DNA from: Keithomyces neogunnii
Taxonomy: Eukaryota; Ascomycota; Sordariomycetes; Hypocreales; Clavicipitaceae
NCBI GenBank assembly: GCA_020975405.1
Contig: JAIOWQ010000001.1
Coordinates: 4,340,001 to 4,404,000, forward strand
Length of the DNA: 64,000 bases
Reading direction: 5' to 3'
The position numbers and the translations under genes were made by a program. Within the stretch, counting starts at the first letter, position 1, and every line of letters begins with the position of its first letter. This document shows positions 23,697 through 33,389 of the stretch, in pieces. The notes under the pieces were generated by a model that saw only the letters and a list, made by a program, of their open reading frames with translations, did not search any database and was not told the DNA's origin.

Positions 23697-26600
23697 GTTG
23701 ATTATCCAAGCAAGGGACAGAACAGCAAGAGGGGGGAAGGGTTATCTTAGCCGAAAGCCAAGAAGCATACTGGGTGTCGAAAGCCTGAGGGGCTGTGGAA
23801 TGCGCAGCGGGGACGGTACAGGAGCTTGAGGTGTTGCTTAGTGTCTTTTCGGTGCGTGAGGATCGTAAATTTGAGCTTGAACGAGTGCAGGTCGGAGGAC
23901 GTTGGTTGCTAGATTCGAGAAGCGGACCGAGGGTGTCTTCAAACCTCGGGGCTGATAAGGGTGCAGGCGAGGGGTGGCGACGACTGGGGCAGTCGATCAC
24001 AAGTCAATTGCGGAGCAGGTAATCAAAGCTGAATTGGAAGGCCGTGCAGCGAACGGAGAGCGGTCTCCAAGGGCCTTGGTGGTGTGTCCGTCGACGAAGG
24101 CAGTTTGAGGGCGAATGCAAGAGGCAATGTGAGGCAAAAGAAAGAAGCCAGGCAAGGAGCCAGAGGGGCGAAGGTCCGGAAGCCGCCACAGGGAGCAGCC
24201 AGCAGTTGCAGCAAGGCGAAACTGATGAACCTTGCTAGATCAACGACCAGGTAGGAAAAAACAACGGTGGTTTGCGGTAGTGTGCACCCGGCAATGCGTG
24301 TTGCAAATCTGGCAGAAAGGCAACCTGTTGGAACCCTGGTCCAATGTTTGAAAAAAAGGAGCGGAACTGGTGGCCTGTCGATGCTCTGATTGATTGCTGG
24401 CTGATCAGGACGTCTCTCTGGAGCCGGGGAGTCAAAGCGTGATGTGCTAGGACTGGAAGAAAGGGGGGCTAGACAACAAGAAAGGGTGGGGGTATACGGC
24501 AGCATTGGGACTGGAGCGTGTTGTCTGCCCGAGTGAAGTACCTGGGTACCTTTCTCGTACTTAAGTACTAAGTAGGTAGAGCTCAGGAGGAGCAGAAGGT
24601 ACAGCGAATGGTCAATCAATGTAGGAGTGGTCCGGAAATGAACCAGCTACTAATTACCTAGGTAAGTACCTAGTACCTAAAGTACTTACCTACCTAGGTA
24701 CCTAGATACTTAAGTACTAACTTAAAGTTTCTTACTCTTTGCTTGTCCGTGGTGTGCTCACGGGGCTGACGGGGCGTCCCTCCAGGCTGTTTGGTGAGGG
24801 CGATGACGAGTAAAGTTGGCACTTAATAAGTACCTAGAAGCAGTGAGGGCAGGTTGTCACTGCAGCGATGAATGAAGTAACCAGATCACATAACAGCTTA
24901 GTGGGCATTGCATCAAGTGCATAAAAAAAAACACCCAGACGTGTCCCGTAGCCTTCGAGAACAAGTACTTGCAGCATTTCAAGCCCACAAAGTCGTCACT
25001 TTTGGGGGGGCTCGCCATAGCGTTGCCAAAGGTCAAATTTACATGTAGGATATCTGCTCCTCTGTGCTCCGTATGGAGTCTGGTAGTAGTCGCCAGGCAT
25101 TTCAAGCTTCCGCGCAGGCCAAGCGAGGTGTGGTTACTGGGATGAGGCCAGTCAACTCCAGCAAAGTGACCAAAGGCCAAGCTGTTTTTCAAACAGAACG
25201 CGATGATATATGTGCCTTCGAAGATTGCCAAAAGGACCCAATGTCAACCAACAAAGCCACGCTTGATCAGAAAAATGGGGTAACAGATTCGAGACCTGCC
25301 TGCAAGACACAAACGAAAGCCAAAGCGCGGAGCATACAAACCCTGGCCACATTGACGAAATCTATCAGACCCCATACTCATAATAAACAGGACCCGGATT
25401 ATCAGGCACTTGTAACCAAACAGGCCATTGGGCCCACCGCTAACTTCACTCACACGCTTACTTCGAGCCAATCGATCTCTGCAAATGCCTGAAGCTGCCC
25501 GTAAGCCAAGTACAAGTGCACTACTAGGTGGGTACTTAGGTCCTTGCCTTATCACCAACAAATGTCATGGGGAACTCGCTCCATCACTTTGCAGCAAGGT
25601 GATTGTACATACTATTGCAGCATGTACACATGCCGATGTGAACCATGGGCACCCAGCGCCGCGTCAACCCCAGCTGCCTTCCATCTATATGCTGCTACAC
25701 GCCCAGAACATGAAACCAATGCTTGGTGCACAATCGAGTTGGTCACTCATGCGTGCCCGCTGATGTTGTTAACAAATGTCAACCTCGCTCCGTGCCTGTA
25801 CAACGTCAACCACTGCCCCGCTGCAATGTGCAGGGGTGCCTTCGTTCCCATGTGGAGAACGGGCGTTGCCTTGTGGAAGTCTGTGGTGTTCCAAGTCCCC
25901 ATACTTTCAGAGTACTATTTTTAAGGTGGCCGCGTGGTAAAAAGATGCCCCAATTCAGGCCGCATTTCGGATACTTGGTGGACTTTATTATGCCCTCGAT
26001 CGATGTACCAGCGAACATGGCATGCCTTGACATTCTGCTATTCGGTTCAAGGTCCGGGAGCAATTCTTCTCTGCCACCTACCTGGGCAGTTAGCACCAGA
26101 CGCGGCCGAGCAATTACTTCTAACCCCTTGACACCAGCCATGTATGGCTGGACTGTTATTATTTATTTCGGCCCCTTTCTCTGGGTTTCGTTTAACCGGG
26201 TCGATTCCCAGCCTCTATCTGTTTCTCGACTGTGGTTGACTGAAGGACGATATTGTCACCACAAAGTCGGGTTTCATTTCCCCATATAGAATCCAATATC
26301 CCATCGGGTGGCTACCTTGTCCAACAATGTCTCGTGTGAAGGTCGGCAGAATCGCAATGGCTTCAAGAGGCTCTTCTCAGGGGAAATAATAATAAGTGCG
26401 GCGGAGACGAGAGCATCACAGGGCTGGCAGGAACAGTCAGTGGAGCCAATGATGCAAAAAAGAAAAAAAAGGGGTTCCTTCGTCTAGCTTATTTGGGGCC
26501 CAGTCGAATCTCGAATGTTTCCAGCACTTGTTGAGAGGCGCCATCGCGCCGGCGTGACCGAAACTATGACAGCAGTTCTTGCAGTGGCTGAAATTGATGA

Positions 26601-29600
26601 CTGTTGGACCTGCACAGGACGCGACGGAAGAAATTATGCAAACAAAAGCGGAACACGAAAGGGGGAAAGAGAAAGGAAAGAAGACAACAAGAGCATGAGA
26701 GAGCGAGATGGAGACGCGCCGATAGCTCCAACCAACAATTACAAGCCGATGCACAGTTTGCCAAGATGGGGGAGGGGGGGGGCAACGGCGCATCTCCGTA
26801 TTGCGTTGCTATGTTCCATACATAAAAGTATGGTTATGCATTGTGTCTACGCTGATATCGGCGGAGACTTCATACGAGGTCGTTGGTTAGGAATTGGGAA
26901 CCACAACTAATCAGTACAGTGCCAAAGCAATAAATACATAGTCCATATCAAGGGTATAGAGTGTCAACCAAATCGAGCCCTTGCAAGCCGTGGCTCTGTC
27001 TGGCAGTGCACCAGTCATCCGGGGGTATTATCGATTCCATTGTCGACCTGTTTTGCCTCGCCCCGAGCCTGAGTGGCCCTTGAGCACTGGCATCTCGAAC
27101 CTAAAACGAAGCAGTGCATAACACCAATTGCTTTCATCGTGTATCATAAGTGCAAGAACCACAAAGAAGGCGGGGCATCGGGCCAATGATTGCAATCCAA
27201 GTTTGCTTGCGCCAAGATCATCCACGTCAGCACGGGTAGTAATTTCGCCTGGTGGGCTGTCGGTGCAGCCAGTAACTCACCCTGTTGTGATGAACGGCGG
27301 CGAAATGACAATGAGCACAAAGCTCAGGCTTCCGCAAATTCAATGTTGAACGAAACTTGTCGCATCCGGGGTGTTTTATTATGGTTGGGTGGATCAGAGA
27401 GACTTCAATGCTGTGTTGTGACGCACGTTGCTGTGTATCGTCTTATTCGGCACCCATTGTGTATTACCTGACCAACGGACCAGAGAAGGCTGGGGTACCA
27501 TCCCTGCTGGTCCACGTGTGTTGTCGGTGAACCAGCATTACAACAGAGGATGCTGGAGCAAACAGGGGTAGGTAAAGTAGCTGACAAGGGCTGGCTGGTG
27601 GTCCAGTCATCATATTACCTTGCTCAATTGGCGTGCGTACTAGCTTAGGTAGTAAGGACGGAGTTGATGAATAGTCCCAACACAGGCGTCGGCGCCAGTT
27701 TGCGCCCGGTGAGAGTAGTCAGCAGGCGTACATCTTACTATTCGCAATTGCGGTGGTTAATGCTTAGGTAGCAGTGACGTCGTGGGTCGTGTACAATTCA
27801 CATACGATAACCCAGGCCAGAATGGGGGCAGGGAATATCGGTGCCAATTGGTTGTCCATAAGTCCATGTTGACATTTAGACACCATCATTGCAAGGTGAA
27901 ATGTCTTGTCAACTGTTGCAATCAAGTGCAAGCCACCATGCGCTCAATGCAAAGAAACAGCTTCGAACAACCAGTGGTTCTCCTGGCGGCCATCTACTGT
28001 CCAGTCTAATAAAATCCTCGTCACCATTCACTGCATTCAATGTTGTTAAAATTCTCAGCCCCGCACAAGGAACCTAACCTAAGCACATGCATGTATGGCA
28101 CCCTCAACGTCCATCAATCAGACACCGCTGCCTCTTCTTCGAGCCGGGCCATTCCTTTTGCGAGTACAGACTGTAAGCCGAAATCCTCTTGCCTTTGGCC
28201 ACAGTATTCCGTTTTCCGAAAGATCTTCTCTGTATAGTTCAGTCGACACTTTCGTATACAGAGCGGTAACCGGTCAGCATTGGGCCTCGAATCCGATACT
28301 CACAATGAATGAATGCCACTGGGGATCCACGGCCAGTGCACCTCCACCTTTCATTCAATAATAAAACAATAGAAGCCATACAGGATTGTTGACTACCGTC
28401 CCATAGTTAGGGCACGAATCGCGGCACATTGTTCAGATCCGATCGTGCGTTTAGGCGCTAGTTTTCATACAATGAAGAGAGAGAGTGCAGCTCAAGGTTG
28501 TACTGTACAAGAGGCTGAGAATAGTTGTTCGTGACAGACCTGGTAGGGTGGCAACTCTGCACAGCGGCCTCCGCCATCTATGAAGCATGTGACGCAGTTT
28601 ATAAGTCTGGTTGGTTGTGCATTGCGTCGTCCAGAAATCAGTTACAGAGCACATGGCGGGCTGTTTCAGAATGTGCTTCTTTCAGAAGATCAAACAACAC
28701 ATTTTGGTACTCTGGGCCAACGCTCAGCCCGCCGTTGCGCGGAGTTGGAGCCAGTACAACGAGCTTTCGTCATATTCACACCAGTTCATGGCCCTGCTGG
28801 TATGAAAACGGAGCGAAAACATACGGGGCAATGCCAACAAACCTGGCCTCCGAAAATACCAGCGCCGTTCCAGGCAGCCTAGGAAGTACATATGTACTCT
28901 ATGTTGGACTATTTCGCGTTCGCTATGACTGCCTTTCCAACGAGGGGGTCAGGTGGCGGCACTTCACGGAGCCAGATGAATGTTGTAGTTGGGTGGCTCA
29001 GGAGGTCATGTGAGTTCTGGATCAATAGCTCACTGTTGACACGTCTGCATTCTGAGAGAAGTCGTGGGAAAGGCCGATAAGCAGCTGACTCGACGGCAAA
29101 AATGGTGATGACTTCGTCTTTAATATCCTCTCGGCTTGCGAATCGACTCAACGCGGCGGTGTGAGGTATCACAGCCCCTGTGTTCACTATATCGAGAGTA
29201 GTTCCAGGTTGGGGGTCAAATAGTGACACCGCCAACATTTGGCCGATATCAAAGGCTGGGGTGGCGATTGATGAGTGGACGCAGGCTTCCAGAAGCCGAC
29301 CGTGGGCGAGGTTTCGACAGCAGCAACTTCTGGGCCGAGAGAAAGGCAGCGTCATAGCCATGCCAATAATGTACAAATCATCAGGCACCTACTTAGGTAC
29401 CTGGTCTAGGTACTTAGAGGTAAGTGAGCGATGGTTCGCGAAACAGTCGCAATTCTCTCACCATATTCTCCCACGTCCAAACACGAAAGATCGAAGCACT
29501 CATTTCGCAGAATATGCATGGGAATCAACCGCATCTGCTGAACATGTATGGAGTTTAACCAATCGAAACCCACACAAAAAAAAAAAAAAAAAAAGGGCTG

Positions 29601-30215
29601 TAGAGGATCTGTCGGATGAAACCCTTTTGGTATGGGAGAGGTCCATGGTAGGTGGCCCAGACGTTTGACCAAACTGGACGGAATGGCGAGTGAATCTGCA
29701 ACGCCAGAATTGTGTGGATGCTGCCACTTGCTGAGCTGAAGAGATACCTTGTTACCCCTCATGCTGCCTTACCTGTCCATGAAGGTTTGTCGCCAACCAT
29801 ACGGAGGTTAGGCAAGGAATCTGTGCGTTTGAGTGGAGCGCTTCGACACAAGAGCTCCCCTTTGTGGCCAGCGGGAACAAAGCCGTCGCTCCAACAAGCT
29901 CACATGATTATCGGAAATACGCCTGGAGTATTTCCCACGAGACCAAATTAGCCACTCGCACGAGCCCGAGTGGAGTAGCACCTGCTCAGTCATGCTGTTG
30001 GAGCGGCTATACAGCATTGGGTCCGCACATGATGCTCGATGCTCGATGCACCCCACTGCTAGAGGCTGGCTATTGGAGGGCGGGATGGTGTTTGTCCCGG
30101 ACCTGAAAGAAGCAAGTATTAAACATGTCAAATTTCCTCTACAGGCTCCGTTTCAGAATATCTATACTAAAATTTGAAAGACTGCTTCTGTGTATGTAGG
30201 GAGGGAAAAGTCACC
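23697..30215. other. 6.5-kb gene-poor interval
   Basis: No frame here has a recognisable domain. The longest, minus 24023-24619 and plus 25723-26289, have biased low-information composition. A minus-strand frame at 28909-29388 has fair codon texture but no ATG at its start and no known relatives. Homopolymers occur at 26457-26470 and 29577-29594 (A). The interval holds the kinase promoter on the left and the SDR promoter on the right; a long non-coding RNA is possible but unproven. Confidence 0.45.
24655..24720. repeat. Dense array of TACCTA/TAGGTACC palindromic motifs
   Basis: About 65 bp made almost only of overlapping units such as ACCTAGGTA, GTACCTAG, AAGTACTT and TACTTAAGTA, which are self-complementary. 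Smaller copies lie at about 7455, 16690, 24538-24580, 29395 and 57890. It can fold on itself. Its role is unknown. Confidence 0.8.
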
Positions 30216-31193
30216 ATGGCCGCAAGACCCTTTGAGAATAAACTTGCCATCATCACAGGCGGCTCACGAGGTTCGTTCTCATATCCTGCAACTACGGCAC
30301 CAAGAACTCACAAACTTGCTAACGCCTTCAAATCACCAGGGATCGGAGAAGCGGTAGCAAGACGGCTAGCCGCTAAAGGTGCCAATATTCTCCTAGCATA
30401 CACATCCGAGTCTTCCAAGGGGCCCACACGGACGCTCATCGCAGAGCTCTCGACAAAGCACAATGTCAAATGCGACGCCGTCCAGTCCGATCTCTCTGAA
30501 CCATGCGTTGCGACGTCGCAAATCATATCAGCCGCCCAGGCCTTTTATACATCGTACAGCACAAGGGGTAAATTTCAAATCGACATACTCATTAACAACG
30601 CCGGCGTGTCGTCTAACCAACACCTAAATGACGATACACTTGGCCCCATCACCGCCGAGGAGTTCAACCGTGTATATACAGTCAACGTGCTCGCACCATT
30701 GCTACTAACACAAGCTGCCGCACCTTACCTACCAACAGACCGATCGGGACGCATTGTCAACGTATCAAGCGTCAGTTCATCTATTGGGTACCAGGGACAG
30801 TCAGTATACGCGGGGAGTAAAGCCGCCGTGGAAGGAATGACGCGCACATGGAGCCGGGAGCTGGCAGAGAGGGCTACTGTCAACGCTGTCAACCCCGGCC
30901 CGGCATGGGGTGACATGTATGCGCAAGTTGGAGAGAAGTTCTGGAAGATCAACCAGCCGCATGTGGACGCCGCACCGCTTGCGGCTTATAATGGGGAGAA
31001 GGAAGTGTTGGATGCCGCAGGCCATGATGCCGAGAGGTTTGACAAGACGGTGACGGAATTCATGGGCGGGAGGAGACCTGGTTTCACCATGGAGATTGCC
31101 GGGACAATTGAAATGCTTTGTTCGCCAGAGGCGGGTTGGACAACAGGGAGTGTAGTTTGCGCGAATGGCGGCATGAAGATGTCCATTGCGTAA
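30216..31193 (+). CDS. Short-chain dehydrogenase/reductase
   Basis: A 302-residue NAD(P)-dependent oxidoreductase from exons 30216-30270 and 30340-31193. The 69-bp intron splits the cofactor motif: TGGSRG joins to IGEAVARRLAAKGA, restoring TGxxxGIG. Without splicing an in-frame 23-residue insertion would break the motif. INNAGVSS is the structural Asn motif, VNVSSVSS carries the catalytic Ser and YAGSK the Tyr and Lys. ATVNAVNPGPAWGDM follows the substrate-loop pattern, and the end (TTGSVVCANGGM) fits classical SDRs. The substrate is unknown. It is convergent with the neighbouring hydrolase and lies next to a decayed polyketide locus, so it could be a surviving tailoring enzyme, which is only inference. 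The splice donor is GTTCGT, unusual after GT. Confidence 0.92.
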   Translation: MAARPFENKLAIITGGSRGSFSYPATTAPRTHKLANAFKSPGIGEAVARRLAAKGANILLAYTSESSKGPTRTLIAELSTKHNVKCDAVQSDLSEPCVATSQIISAAQAFYTSYSTRGKFQIDILINNAGVSSNQHLNDDTLGPITAEEFNRVYTVNVLAPLLLTQAAAPYLPTDRSGRIVNVSSVSSSIGYQGQSVYAGSKAAVEGMTRTWSRELAERATVNAVNPGPAWGDMYAQVGEKFWKINQPHVDAAPLAAYNGEKEVLDAAGHDAERFDKTVTEFMGGRRPGFTMEIAGTIEMLCSPEAGWTTGSVVCANGGMKMSIA

Positions 31194-31279
31194 CGCTTAT
31201 TATTAGTTGGGATGTGGTGCTGTGCTGTAACTGAACTGCAACATCAAGTGGTTAGAACTTACATGAGAATAAGGGACAC

Positions 31280-32431
31280 CTAAAGCCCACACACGGCAAT
31301 CGCCCGGGCAAGCACCTCGGCCAACAGTGTGCCTTCTTTCCAAATATCATAGTGGTCACCGCACCCTTCCACCAACTCCACAGACAGCTGGGAACTCTTG
31401 GACTTGAGCAAAGCCTGCTTCATGAGCTCAGCCTGCTGGAACGGCACCAATGTATCTTCACGGCTCTGCACAAGCATCACGTGTGTCCCCTCTGGCCACT
31501 CCTTGGCCCAATCCTGTATGAAGACAGGACTAATATCTGCCCAAAGCTGCTCGTCGTCCCCAAACGCGCTCCGTGTAAACTGCTCATATATTTCACAATA
31601 CCGCCCATACCCGTAGCCAGGATCCGCCACCATCCTCGGCATATCATACAGTCCATTGATACCAATAACCATGACCGGTGCCCTTGGGCGATACGCCTTG
31701 TTGACGTCGACGCCCCATCTGGCCGGGTTCACAGCCGCCTGAAACGCCAGCGTTGCACCACAGCTATGTCCGATCAAGACGTAGTTGCTCCCAAACCCAG
31801 TCTTCTGCTGAAGAAACGAAATGGCCATGAGCACATCGAGGATGTGCCTGGGATGCCTGACATTGCGGCTGTAGTCATGCGGTGCGCTCGGGTGCGTCGA
31901 GTGCTGCGGGTACGCCGAGAGCGAGTAATTGATGGAGGCAAATGCGATGGGTGCCTGGCGCGAATCGAGAAGTGCTGTGGGCAGACTTTTGAGAGTGGGC
32001 ATAAAGTCAGCCGACGTCTCAAGAGGGTCTCGCCATGCTCCGCCGTGGATATATATTATCCATAGCGTGTCTTGCGGCGGAAGCCAGGAGGAGGAGAGGC
32101 TGTGGTCATTGTTGGACTTTGGCGTGTGCTTGGTTGGTATCCATATCTCTACATGTTGTAGCATGTTTGGCATCGACGAATATGGAACCCGAGACTTGTG
32201 AAACATGGATATGGGCAGGTCGTCTCGTCGCCTCCATGGCGTCGCCTCCCAGCCGTCCTGGATGCAGGACATGTTTGTAATTCCGGCTTCGACGTCTCCG
32301 TTGTTAGAGACAACCTGTGTTGTGAGCTGGGTGTCTCCCGATAACACAGCCGTGGTAGCACGGTAATTTGTGCACCTCTGAAAAGATAACGGCACGTGAT
32401 TGGCAGACGATTGATAATCGTGGCATGACAT
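31280..32431 (-). CDS. Alpha/beta hydrolase, kynurenine-formamidase-like
   Basis: A 383-residue single-exon hydrolase. IIYIHGGAWRDP carries the HGGxW signature of arylformamidases (yeast Bna7), which convert N-formylkynurenine to kynurenine in tryptophan breakdown. SRNVRHPRHILDVL precedes the nucleophile motif VLIGHSCGATLAFQ. REDTLVPF supplies the likely acid and GCGDHYDIW the catalytic His. The start is uncertain: the ATG at 32431 gives 383 residues, while an ATG at 32272 (MSCIQDGWEATPW) would give 330, closer to the usual length. The upstream 53 residues have little family resemblance. Substrate assignment is by motif only; other esterases share the fold. Confidence 0.82.
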   Translation of the reverse strand: MSCHDYQSSANHVPLSFQRCTNYRATTAVLSGDTQLTTQVVSNNGDVEAGITNMSCIQDGWEATPWRRRDDLPISMFHKSRVPYSSMPNMLQHVEIWIPTKHTPKSNNDHSLSSSWLPPQDTLWIIYIHGGAWRDPLETSADFMPTLKSLPTALLDSRQAPIAFASINYSLSAYPQHSTHPSAPHDYSRNVRHPRHILDVLMAISFLQQKTGFGSNYVLIGHSCGATLAFQAAVNPARWGVDVNKAYRPRAPVMVIGINGLYDMPRMVADPGYGYGRYCEIYEQFTRSAFGDDEQLWADISPVFIQDWAKEWPEGTHVMLVQSREDTLVPFQQAELMKQALLKSKSSQLSVELVEGCGDHYDIWKEGTLLAEVLARAIAVCGL

Positions 32432-32962
32432 GTCGGCCAAGTCCTTGGGAGTGGTTAAAATAAGTGCTGAGCTAGAAGTGGAGAAATTGTAACATCGACG
32501 CGCGCCTCCCCTCTTTATCTAATGTTATCTGCACAAACAACGTCAACGGTCTCCAATTAGGCTTTTAAAAAAAAAAAAAAAAAAAAAAACTACTCTCACA
32601 CGGCGTGATGACAAAACCGTCTAACACTTTGATACGAACAAGCACAAGAGGAAGAGATTGAGGGTGGGTGATATCTCCTTCGAGGCAATCCCCAAGCATA
32701 CTATGATATTCGAAGCCCGGCGGGCTCTAGATGTTAGGTCACGTGCAAGCAGCACCCACGCGTACAGCTACGCTGGTCTCACACTCATCTTCATCTCCGC
32801 AGACTTGGCTGCTCTGTTAACTGCCTTCGTTGTTGCATATAGCACTGGGTCTCTTCGTGATGGTCACCCTCTTTATTTTCGCATGGTCCCTCACATTTAA
32901 CGATGGTAAACACGATAAGCAGGGAATGCTAAGCACGATTGTCAAAGAAAATCGGTGCTGGC
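32432..32962. other. Intergenic with A23 tract, edge of decayed locus
   Basis: This contains the promoter of the minus-strand hydrolase, a run of 23 A at 32567-32589 and probable further debris of the MFS pseudogene on the minus strand (about 32640-32960). No intact frame is present. Confidence 0.5.
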
Positions 32963-33376
32963 CTAGCTCTGAGAGTCGATAATCGCAATGGCACTGCTGA
33001 TAAAGGTACAAGTCCCAATCAGGTCCAAGAAAAAGGTTTTGAGTCTTGCCGTGGTTGACTCACAAAAATACACAAAGTCCAGGCGAAAGCGACTGTTCCG
33101 TTGGGTAGGTTCATGCAAAAAGACCCCACGCCAGGAACTAGAGAGGATGATAATGCCACCGACGAATGGACTAGCTGTATCTCCAATAACACAGATGAAC
33201 ATGAGAATGGCGGAGAGGCAGCTTCGATGGTAAAGAGGCACCAGATGACACATTTTGATGCTCGTCGCCAAGGTGGTTCCGCCAGAGCTGGTATCTGCGT
33301 TCAACGCGGCCTTCTTTACCCTCCTGCACACGGAAGCAGTTGTAATAAGTGTCCTTCTGGCTGTGTGTGGTAGCAA
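32963..33376 (-). pseudogene. Decayed 14-TM MFS transporter fragment
   Basis: Read on the minus strand, one frame gives FVGGIIILSSSWRGVFLH and then RLKTFFLDLIGTCTFI, corresponding to the LLGGAF..WRWCFYINLP and LDLLGTxxFIPA segments of DHA14-type exporters. A frame change between them restores MNLPNGTVAFAWTLCIF, the expected INLPxG segment. So at least one frameshift and several substitutions break it, and both ends of the gene are missing or unreadable. It diverges from the PKS pseudogene next to it, as a transporter of the same biosynthetic cluster might have done. Confidence 0.7.
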
Positions 33377-33389
33377 AATATCTTTCCCG

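Noticed and set aside
24023..24619. A 198-residue minus-strand open frame
   Set aside because: Its composition is that of a C/T-rich leader region upstream of the kinase; no domain and no conserved motif.
25723..26289. A 188-residue plus-strand open frame
   Set aside because: No ATG context, codon pattern or domains; a neighbouring frame of similar length overlaps it, as expected by chance.
28909..29388. A 159-residue minus-strand open frame with gene-like texture
   Set aside because: No ATG at its start, no recognisable family and no splice partners; kept only as a low-probability candidate.
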